From Parasponia andersonii (lineage: Eukaryota; Streptophyta; Magnoliopsida; Rosales; Cannabaceae), in NCBI GenBank assembly GCA_002914805.1, contig JXTB01000042.1, forward strand, positions 172,928 to 236,927: a stretch of 64,000 nt of DNA. The letters are read 5' to 3'. A program made the translations under genes and the position numbers. The notes beneath the pieces are model-generated. The model worked only from the letters and a program-made list of their open reading frames with translations. It searched no databases and was not told the origin of the DNA. Positions 54,636-64,000 of the stretch are shown piece after piece; position 1 is the first letter of the stretch; each line of letters opens with the position of its first letter.

Positions 54636-56053
54636 CAAAAAATAGTAGTGATTTTGATTAAAATAACTTTTTTAGGAGTGTTTTAAAAAACTTTTTTAGT
54701 AGTATTTTAATATTTTGTAATACTGTATAATGGAGATTTGCACAATTTGTGACTAATGATTAATCATTAAAAAGTCATAATTTTTAATTTTATGGTTACA
54801 TGATGACCCCTCGTCACATAAGTCACCCAATATGCATGAATTTGTATATGTTATATGCATATTTTTAATAAATGTACAAGACATACCATGTTTCCTATTT
54901 CTAATATATGAATATTTGATTATAGATTTAATATTTTCCTTTTCATTACTCTATTGTTAAATTTTTTTGGTGTTATGAAGAATGAAAAAAACAACTTCTT
55001 TCTAGATTTAAATAATTTCATACTCTTTTTTGTTTGAATGTTTCTAGATGAGCTAGCTAATTCTCAAATCTCACTATATAACTGTAATGGGTGTATTTTA
55101 CGCCTATATTGTCCTATTTAGTAATTTTAATTATGAGTAAATTCGTACTTGAAATTATGAATATACATAGTCCAATTTTTAATATATTTAGAACTTCCCA
55201 TTACGTTATCAAGTGAAGCTTGGATTATATGCTATGCCAAAAAAACTTGGGAAATCTTTGGGATATATATATTATGTGGATACTTATATTTTATATGCTT
55301 GGATTATTATTTGTACTATGAACTTTTCTGTTAAAGATTTCCATTATATCGTGATTTTAGTCTTGTTCCTGGCTAGAGATATTAGATATACTAGGTTATT
55401 TCTCACTAGTTGCGAAGAACGATAAATGACCTATGTCATTATACTTTTATTGTGGTATCCAACCTTTGAATTTGTCTATCTTGTATAGTATAACACAAGG
55501 GTATTAATTTTCATTCAGAAACTTGTGAGAGTGTTTAAAATCAATGATTATTTAGGAACGAGTTCTAGATATAGATAAATAGGATTGTCCCAGTGTGATA
55601 TTGTTCTGGTATGATCAGGGGGATAATATTGTATGTATTCGACATTTGGTCTGCTACTCTATTTTGGTACCTAACAATCAATACTCAGGTAATACGAGTG
55701 TTGTATTATTACCTCTTGGTCTTGATTATCATTACTACTCTTGTTTTGTATATCGACTTAAGAATATCATTCTTATTTTCATCTATCGATATTTTCATAT
55801 CTGTTGATGGGTCTCCCTATAACTTTGTGTACTTATTTACCTCATGCCTTGTATGGCATTGAGATTATCGAGATTCTAACATCCACTGGAGGGCGTATAT
55901 TTCATGTTTCTTACATAACTAGTATTTGATTCAATTCTCCTATACCCAATCTTTGATGGTACACTATCATCATAAACAATTATTCTTAATTATCTCTCTC
56001 GTACTCCTTGTATTATACTTGAATTTCAGAATGAAGTTCCCTTAAGGAGGGGA
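54636..56053 (+). repeat. Dispersed 1.7 kb repeat, copy 2 (gypsy 3' region)
   Basis: Direct copy of 18907-20284, 35.7 kb away. It cuts into the DUF295 fragment at its left edge and ends with AAGGAGGGG, a polypurine-like tract. Confidence 0.65.
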
Positions 56054-56367
56054 TGATATGAAATCCGGTTAAAGTAAAGGTCAAATTGGACTCTTTACAC
56101 CCAACGGAACTTTGGTAAATACTCATTTTCAGATTAAAATAAAGAAAATATCTGAATTTTATATTTGGGTGCTTCAGTGTCCAAAATTTGCATAAAAGGG
56201 CTCCCAAAAACTCAAATTCTCTCAAGAAAGGCCTTGAAAAGAGAGTAAAATGCTAATTTTTATTGAAGCTCACTGCCGCCACATGCCGCTGCCACTGGGC
56301 CCACACACTACCCCGCCCTATTCGTTGGAGAGAGACGAGTTTAATATTCAGCCCCCCGACGATACAT
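56054..56367 (+). mobile_element. Truncated gypsy-like LTR
   Basis: TGATATGAAATCCGG start, same as 20285. Similarity stops near 56367, where a minus-strand copia fragment begins. Confidence 0.5.
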
Positions 56368-57684
56368 TCTTCTTAATAGTCATTGTATAGAGCTCAAATA
56401 ACCTATCATTTACATATCCCAGCCCTAATACATACCACTTTTTGACAAAATAATCTTGTATAACTCAAACACAATACGAAATCTATGCTTGCTAAGCAAT
56501 AAACCATACACTAAGTTCTTTCAGATTTCTAACACATACAAAATGTTTTTGAGAGTCACATCTTTCCCAGACATCATCATCAGAACCATCTTTCCTTAAC
56601 CCTCACTTTCAGATATGGTGGAGTTTCCATATATAACTTCTATCCATTAATTGGTTTGAAGGAAGTGAATATCTCCTTATCTGAGTAGACATGCCTTATA
56701 GTATTGGTGTCAATCTACCATTCTCTTGGTTAGATCCAACCAGGTTCACTTCTGAAACCATTGCAGAGAAGCTTATATCAGATACATCTTAACTGATGTT
56801 ATCCATCATATTGGCCTCGTGGTTCTTCTTTTCTACTAGCCTACAATTTGCAAACTTGTGACCTATTTTGTCACAGTTGAAGTATTTGCCTTGGTATTTT
56901 AGCTTCTTGGAATTACTGGTTTAGGTCCTATCTTAACCTATTTGCTAGATTTGTTCTTCTTAGAACTCTGGCCGTGTTCCACCATATATGCTTTAGCCTT
57001 AGATAGAGTAAGCCCTATTTTCTCAGATCTTCTATTGTCTTCTTCAATTCAAAGGCTAAGAATCAGATCTTCTAAGCTCATTTCCTTTAGCTTGTGCTTC
57101 ATGTTGTTTTTGAAATCATGCCATGTATGAGGTAGCTTTTCAATGACAACAACTATTTGGAAGTTTCCACTTACTCCCATACCCTCAGCATGAATCTCAA
57201 ATAAAATCACTTAAATTTCTTGCACTTGACTGGTCATAGGTTTGGAGTCTACTATCCTATAATCAAGGAAGTGACAGACAATAAATTTCTTGGACCTATC
57301 CTCTGTCTTATATTTCTGGTCTAGTGACTCTCATAATTCTCTAGTCGTCCTCCTTACTTGGTATACACCATAAAGAGAATCAGATAAATTATTCAGCATA
57401 TAGATTTGGCACAAGAATTTTGAGTGCTTCCAAACATCAATCACATTCACTACTTAGATATCTTGCTTATTCTCATTGAGCAATGAACCATCCTCAGTCA
57501 AGAATCTCACGAGATTCAAGGCGGTCAGATAGCATAGTATCTTTTGTTACCACCTCTTGAAATTTAAACCATCAAATTTCTCTAATTTTTCGGCATGGCT
57601 CATAGGAACCTGAACTAGCATCGCTAGGTTATGCACAACAGAAACCTTAGCACTAGCCATAGGAAGCTCTTGGGATCGATTCAT
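56368..57684 (-). pseudogene. Copia gag-protease fragment (minus strand)
   Basis: The minus strand starts with ATG at 57684 and reads as a UBN2-type Gag: 'KLEKFDGLNFKRWQQKIL', 'IYMLNNLSDSLYGVYQ', 'ELWESLDQKYKTEDRSKKFI', 'FKNNMKHKLKEMSLEDL', a basic linker, a degraded knuckle, and then a protease/pre-integrase-like 'HVYSDKEIFTSF' near 56680. One frame holds most of it, with several TAG/TAA codons and little frameshifting. It is a different copia family from the element at 43490. Integrase and RT are absent, cut off at 56368. Confidence 0.7.
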
Positions 57685-58640
57685 GTTCTCTGTATTGTTT
57701 GCCGTATCTGAAATTAATCAATTAACGATTACTAATTTCAATGCAACAAACCATTCCGAGGAAAGACAAAAGGGTTCATAAATAGGTTCTAGTTAAAATT
57801 GCACCTCCTTAGATAATTTCAATGAAACTCCTAGGAAAGAAGTGGATGGATCACAATTGCTTCCTCTTCAAACCCAATTTCCTTAGATGAAACCTCTTTT
57901 CTTTTTCCAACCAATTTATAACACAATACCAAATTTAATTACCAAAAAAAATATATATTTTCTCCAACTATCCTTATAAAAAAATAGTTCATTTTAAGCT
58001 TATAGGACAAAAATGGAAAAATATTTTCTAAGACAAATAGAAATTAAATAATTAATATCAATAATATAATAATATAATTAAATAATTAACATATAAACAA
58101 AATAATTAAAGCTATAATTAAATAAGAGAAAACAAATTCATACCACAATAATAGAACCGAGGCCTGTGTGTCACAAAGTTTCCTTAAAACTGATTCGCCT
58201 CCTCCCATAATATTAGAGGTCGCTAGGTGTCCGTCTCTCATGATACAACAGTTGTTTAAAGTAGCAAACTAAGTACTAAGATTCTATTTCAGGCTAACTG
58301 AATACCACCAAAACTCTTAGAGAAGTGAATAGATTACTTCTCGAGGTATAAATAATTTGAAGAACCTAAGCTTCTTTATATAGACTTCAAAAATAAAAAA
58401 TTTTGATTCATAAGCAATGTGAGACAATTTTTTTTCCACCTACTATTCATAGTATTTTTCTATACTAATGGGTGTATTTTGGGCATCAATTTTTTATTCA
58501 CCCAAAATTCATTATGAATATATGAGTATACAATTTTATTTACTTATTGAGTAAATTAACAATATACCATGACCCATCAAAAATGCTAAAAGGGTCCTAC
58601 GCATTTATGTACTCAAAAATAGCTCATAACAACGGTCTCT
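57685..58640 (-). mobile_element. Leader and LTR remains of the minus-strand copia
   Basis: Upstream, on the minus strand, of the gag start. A TATA-type CTATATAAAG occurs near 58375-58384 and the sequence is LTR-like, but exact LTR edges and primer site were not found. Confidence 0.35.
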
Positions 58641-59050
58641 AACACCATTTTTCCAACAGACAGACCGTTTGTAAGGAGCGCTGTATGCACTCCTCTTACT
58701 GTTTATATTGAAAAACAGAATACAAAAACAAGAGATCGAGGTCAAAAACCTATGGCTTAAAGTAAATGAAAATCGAATAATGTCTTGGGAACAAAATACA
58801 ATAGTAAAATTAAAAATACATATGTTCGGCAACAAAGAAACTCAATGCATTCTCTCAATAAAAAATTTGAATGAAAGTAAATACAAACTTAATAAAAAAA
58901 AATCTATGGTCATCCCAATTGAATTGAACGGCTATATTTCTATTGCTTTTCGTATAGCACGGAAAGCATCTCGCTCTACATTGATCAATACATACATTTC
59001 CGAAGATGTTTCGTGTTTTGTTCATATATCCTTGTGTTTTCTATAGCATC
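58641..59050. other. Unassigned
   Basis: An open plus-strand frame (58708-59046, 112 codons) is Lys/Asn-rich with no recognised domain. It may be part of the gypsy LTR that follows. Confidence 0.25.
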
Positions 59051-59738
59051 GGTTGTGCGGTCTAAAATCCTAAGGTCGCATAAGGGTTAAGTTCGATCTC
59101 CTCCATGATGGTTATATGCGACCTCTTCCACAGGTTATATGCGACCTCCTCCGTGATGGTTATGTGCGATCTCTTCCATAGGTTATCTGCGACCTTCTCC
59201 GTATAGTCTCTTTTTGCGTAAGTATGTGCGTCTCTTCCTGTATAGGTGGTGGGTGATCTTTTTCGAAAAAAAAGGGAAACAAGTATATGCTATGTCAAAC
59301 AGGAAACCTACAAGGAAAGGGAAACATAAGTCTCCTATTTATGATCAACTAGTTATCCGTTTTGAGTGGTTATCTAATTATGTTATTACTTAATTTACGT
59401 TACCCGATTGTATAGTTACCCATTTATACAATTAGGATCCTAGGGATATAGGGTTATATTTACCTATATAAAGGGGACTCAATGTTCCGAAGATAATCAA
59501 GTTTGGAGCATTCCAATTACTTTCAGTTTTTCCAATTTCTAGACGAGACATTGTAACCTTGAGTGTTCATAATTCTTCATAAAATAGTGAAAAAAACAGT
59601 GGACATAGGCCCATCTTTTTCGGGGCTGAACCACTATAAAATCCTCTCTCTTTATTTGCTCTGATTATTAACTCAATTAGCACAAGCCACATCTCTTAAT
59701 TGTTTTTAAATTTATTGTTGATAAAACCTCCATCAACA
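59051..59738 (+). mobile_element. 5' LTR of TAT-like gypsy element (left edge uncertain)
   Basis: Precedes the gag start by ~60 bp. It holds TATATAAA at 59465-59472 and ends ...CATCAACA at 59738, followed by ATTAGCACTAGAACGAGGG, the probable primer-binding site. The LTR start could not be fixed; no second copy is in the window. Confidence 0.6.
59090..59215. repeat. Minisatellite in the gypsy LTR
   Basis: About five units of 23-25 bp alternate between 'GCGACCTCCTCCGTGATGGT' and 'GCGACCTCTTCCACAGGTTA' forms, giving a ~48-bp higher-order period. Confidence 0.7.
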
Positions 59739-59799
59739 ATTAGCACTAGAACGAGGGCTATTCTGGCAGAAAAATTTGTCAAAATCCACTTTTTCAATA

Positions 59800-62700
59800 A
59801 TGGCAAACACTAGAAACACTACCAGAGTCACCGGAACTAGCCAAAACCAACCTCAAAGTACTGCTGCTACACAAGCAGCCCCTGCTCCGGATCAGCCTAC
59901 TATGACGACAACAGAGAACCTTTCCCAGAAATAGGATCGTATAGAGGAAACGCTCGTGAACCTTCAGCAAGTCACTAACCAGATCAATAACACCCTGCGA
60001 CGACTTGCTGAAGGGCAGATGGTGACCCCACCACAACATGAATATCCCAAAGAACGTCCTACTCAATCACCTGAGAAGGGAATATAGATCCTCGAGACGA
60101 GAAGACGCGGCCAGCTAAGAACTCAGCAGGAGCGTCATGAAGATCACATCTCCAAAGGGAAAGGCAAGGTCACAAACTTGCCACCGGAATCTGGTACGGA
60201 GAGTTCAAGTATGAACCGTGATCGTATACAACCTTCTCATAAATCTACTAATAGCCAGGATCACTTGAGCGGCGAACAAGGACGACCATCGAGAAACGTC
60301 TTCGAAAGAATCAGCAGGGAGTCAAGACAAGATCCTGCAGACTTAAGACAGTATTTGGAGCGACTACACGGTCAAGATCGATCTGTATCGCATCACATAG
60401 ACCAGAGTCGGTCTCGTCACACTATTTCACTGGATTCCACTCATAGGTCGTAGAAGGTTCTACCTGACCAACCCACCGTGAAATAGGATAACGAACGAAG
60501 GTCGCTTTTACCGCCAGCAAGGAATGATGCTTTCCCTCTGAACGTCGATGTTCACAATTTAAGGATCGCATTAGATGCACTTGCTGGCTGGGACGATGAG
60601 CTCGCTGAAGGGTGTCATCAGTCGCCATTCAGCGAGGAGGTTCGAGCTGCAGCCCTTCCCACCGGATTCAGACTTCCCACCATTAACACTTTTGATGGGA
60701 AGACTGATCCACAGGGCCATATAGATCACTTCAGTGACTTGATGGAACTTTATCGGGTTAGTGATCATGCACACTGCAGATGTTTCACTGTAACACTCTC
60801 AGGAGTAGCGAAGAAATGGTTTTGAGGACTTAAATCCGGTTTAATTTCGTCTTGGCAACAATTACAGGCGGCGTTCTTAAGACAGTTTCAGGCCTCAAAG
60901 AATTTCACTGTTCTGCTTGTCAGTTTGTCCGCAATCCGGTAAGGTCCAGAGGAGACTCTACGGTCTTATCTCAATCGGTTCACTTCAGAGCTAGCGAAGG
61001 TCAACTACCCACCTGAAGGAGGAGTTCTTACTCTTATGATGGCTAGGGTGCGACCAGAAACAAAACTCTGGGAGGAATTGCTTGAGCGAGAGTGTAGAAC
61101 TCTCGAAGACTTCTACCGAAGAGTTGGTCGACATCTAAGGTTAGAATCTTCACGTGAGAATCTTCAAAAGACTAAAAAAGGAGGAAGGACAGATGCGGCA
61201 AAAGATGCGGTCATCACCAACAACAGCGGTAATAAGAAAAATAAGAGGAATAATGAACAGACAAATAAGAATCAGCCTAGACGTAAAAGGCAGGAGATTT
61301 CAAAAGCTCCCATGAGGTTTAATAATCACACTGAATTGAACGCGCCCATAGATCATATCTATGCGGTCACAAACCAGAAGGAGCGATTCCGACAACCAGA
61401 ACCAATGAAACGGGACAGGGAAAAGCGCGACCCCAACAAATTTTACTGATATCATAATGATATTGGGCATGACACTAATAATTGCTTTGCTCTGAAAGAT
61501 AAAATTGAAAGGCTGATTAGAGAGGGATGATTGTGGCAGTATACCAGGCAGAGTGACGAAAGGCGAGAAGAAGACCAACAGCGACCTCCAGAAATTCAGC
61601 GTGAGGTGCGAACTATTTTTGGAGGACCGCGTGTTGGAGGAGATTCCAAGCGAGCACATGATAGATACGCGCGAGAAGCTCGACAGCAGCCGTTAACCAA
61701 CGTCATGCATCTTGATCAGTGACCACGCAAGCTTCAACGAGTATCGAAAATGGATATTACCTTCACAGAGCAAGATGCAAGGGAAGTCCATTATCCGCAT
61801 AATGATGCACTGGTCGTAAAAATTAACTGTGGAAGCACACAGTTGTGGCGAGTATTGGTCGACAACGGAAGTGCTGTGGACATCCTATACTTCGATGCCT
61901 TCAAAAAGATGGGGTTAAATGAGAGCGACCTGAAGCCTGCCGCCACTCCCCTCTATGGTTTTACTGGTGACAGCCTGATGCCTATGGGCATGATTGAACT
62001 GATGGTCAGCGTTGGGACCTTTCCAAGGGTTTCATCAATAATGACCCAGTTTTTGGTGGTAGATTGCCCATCTGCCTTCAATGCTATGCTAGGAAGACCG
62101 ACATTAAGGGAACTTTGAGCTGTCACCTTAATCTATCATCTAACAATGAAGTTCTCGACCCAACATGGGGTAGGCGAGGTTCGAGGAAATCAGTATAATA
62201 CGAGGACTTGCTATAGTAACTCGCTGAAACTCGCAGCAAAGGATGCGATGTCCCACACAATGATGGTCCACTTGCCAGAAGAAGCAGATGAAGCGTCAGT
62301 CGTGGCAGTGGATGAAGCGTCAGTCGTGGCAGTGGACAAAACGTCAATCGTGGCAGCGGACAAAACGTCAGCCGAGGCAGCGAGCAAAGCTCCAGTCGGA
62401 TCGTCAGATAAAGCATCAGTCGAATAGTCAGTGAAAGCGTTAATCGAAATAACCAGTGAAGACTTCGATCCTCAAGAAATTGACGAAACTGGACCCGTTG
62501 AAGACCTGGAAGATTTATCATTCGATCTGTCTTCCAGGACTTTAAAGATTGGAACAGAGGTTCAAGGACCTGTGCGAGCTTCATTGATTGCTTTTTTGAG
62601 GTCTAATTTGGATGTCTTTGCATGGCAGCATTCGGATATGGTAGGGATTGATTCAAGGATCATATCCCACCGTCTTAATATAGATCTGTCAAAAAAGCCT

Positions 62701-64000
62701 GTGCGACAAAAGAGAAGGGCCATGAATCTAGAACACTACGTCGCATTAAAGGAAGAGGTGGAGAAATTGCTCGAAATTGGGTTCATAAGAGAATCTTTTT
62801 ACCCTGACTGGCTTGCAAATCCGGTCTTGGTGAAAAAACCTAATGGGAAGTGGAGGACCTGTATTGATTTCACCAATCTCAACAAGGCATGTCCTAAAGA
62901 CAGCTTCCCTCTTCCGAGAATTGATCAGCTTGTAGATGCGACGTCGGGGCATGAACTTTTAAGCTTCATGGATGCGTATTCAGGATACAACCAAATCCCC
63001 ATGTACGAGCTGGATAAGGAACACACCTCGTTCATCACTGATTGAGGGTTATACTGCTATAAAAAGATACCCTTCGAACTTATCAATGCAGGAGCGTCCT
63101 ACCAACGTCTTGTCAATATGATGTTTGCGAAACAAATTGGCAAGACAATGGAGGTATACGTCGATGATATGCTAGTCAAGTCAGAAAAAGCTGAAGATCA
63201 CATCAAGCACCTTGATGAGATGTTCAAAATCCTCCGGAGATACCAGATGAAGCTAAATCCCCAGAAGTGTGCATTTGGAGTGGGATCTGGAAAATTTCTG
63301 GGTTTTATGGTCAACCAGTGAGGGATCGAAGCAAATCCTCAGAAGATACAAGCGTTGATTGATATGCAATCTCCTCGTAAACCCAGAGATGTGCAAAGCC
63401 TAGCAGGAAGAATAGCTGCTCTTAGTCGGTTTGTATCCAGATCAACCGATAAATGCCAACCTTTCTTTGAGGTGTTGAAGGGATCAAAAAGGTTCGAGTG
63501 GACGGAGAAATGCGAGCAGGCATTCCAAGAATTGAAAAAACACTTGGGTTCCCCTCCACTCTTGTCGAAACCAAATCCGGGAGAAGAATTATGCTTATAT
63601 CTCGCTGTATCTAAGTATGCGACGAGTGCCGCATTAATTCGCGAGGAGTCAAATATTCAGTGACATGTGTATTATGTGAGTAAGAGATTACTTGATGCTG
63701 AAACTAGATATCCCGAGATGGAAAAATTGGTGCTGGCACTCGTCATTGCATCAAGAAAGCTTCGACCTTACTTCCATGCTCACTCCATCCGGGTTTTCAC
63801 GAATTTCCCGCTGAAACAGGTCTTACAGAAACCTGAAACGTCAGGATGGATGTTTAAGTGGGCTGTTGAATTGAGTCAATTTGACATCACTTTTCAACCT
63901 CGCACTGCTATAAAGGGTCAAGCCTTCGCAGATTTTATCGCAGAATTTACATACGACGTCAATCTTCCCACGGGAGTACTCGAGAAACCTGCCTCAGATA
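59800..64000 (+). pseudogene. Ty3/gypsy (TAT-like) gag-pol polyprotein, partial
   Basis: One reading frame runs from ATG 59800 to the window end, ~1400 codons, without a frameshift. Gag (60640-61170) includes 'TFDGKTDPQGHIDHF' and 'EETLRSYLNRF'. A knuckle-like 'YHNDIGHDT' lies at 61450-61480. The protease has LVDNGSAVDILY (61855-61890). RT has 'RTCIDFTNLNKACPKDSFPL' and 'FMDAYSGYNQI' (62860-63000) and an intact YVDD (63160). RNase H begins near 63520. Fourteen stops cross it: TAG at 59932, 60085, 60451, 60484, 62425; TAA at 60940; TGA at 60823, 61447, 61528, 61720, 62116, 63043, 63319, 63661. The rest of pol lies beyond the window. Confidence 0.9.
62287..62430 (+). repeat. 24-bp in-frame tandem repeat in the polyprotein
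   Basis: Six 24-bp units encode eight-residue repeats (DEASVVAV, then drifting). It lies between protease and reverse transcriptase, so it adds an Ala/Val/Asp-rich linker. Confidence 0.85.

Noticed and set aside
62123..62584. 153-codon minus-strand Leu/Pro-rich ORF
   Set aside because: Antisense of the gypsy polyprotein and its 24-bp repeat.
59800..64000. TGA readthrough or recoding in the gypsy frame
   Set aside because: Eight TGA with five TAG and one TAA at positions of ordinary residues fit mutational decay; nothing indicates recoding.
1..64000. tRNA and rRNA genes
   Set aside because: No cloverleaf-capable A box plus B box pair or rRNA sequence was seen by eye; only an isolated B-box-like site at 23359.

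Overview
The window looks like a transposon-rich, AT-rich stretch of a dicot plant nuclear genome. Support comes from two intronless L-type lectin receptor kinases of the class IX type and from CACTA, MULE, Ty1/copia and Ty3/gypsy elements of plant type. The only complete host genes I can support are these two kinases. Almost everything else is mobile-element sequence, much of it nested and broken. The species cannot be named from sequence alone.

Layout. 1-4.97 kb: remains of gypsy elements on the minus strand (an Athila-like pol end and env-like ORF; a gag fragment between two LTR pieces). 4.97-14.5 kb: LecRK gene 1 (minus strand, 10604-12673) lies between two inverted ~1.1 kb repeat arms, together with a CACTA-type end and a solo LTR; its own promoter region is repeated in tandem behind it. 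16.7-18.2 kb: a CACTA-derived non-autonomous element. 18.2-24.7 kb: gypsy tails and LTRs. 25.4-26.6 kb: a tandemly duplicated patch dense in TTGAC cores, then a broken DUF1985 (Ulp1/MULE-associated) domain. 27-32 kb: LTR-like pieces and a CACTA left end with long CT microsatellites. 32.3-40 kb: one gypsy-like LTR split by a 5.0 kb MULE with long TIRs and a 9-bp target duplication.

41.4-43.4 kb: LecRK gene 2 (plus strand), intact. A Ty1/copia element with matched LTRs and a perfect 5-bp target duplication (43490-48933) starts 78 bp after its stop codon. 49.8-58.6 kb: copia fragments, a LINE RNase H tail, a DUF295 (F-box/KIB-type) gene fragment, a second copy of the 18.9-20.6 kb repeat, and another copia gag. 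59-64 kb: the 5' LTR and first ~1400 codons of a TAT-like gypsy polyprotein, all in one frame but crossed by 14 stop codons.

How it fits together. The two LecRK genes are diverged paralogues transcribed away from each other and separated by ~28.7 kb of transposons. Gene 2 keeps every kinase landmark. Gene 1 has a damaged glycine loop and HTD in place of HRD, so it may be a pseudokinase. I see no clearly new molecular system. The most useful leads are the altered kinase, the inverted arms around it, the copia insertion at the 3' end of gene 2 with its W-box-dense leader, and the methylation-like stop-codon pattern in the gypsy element.
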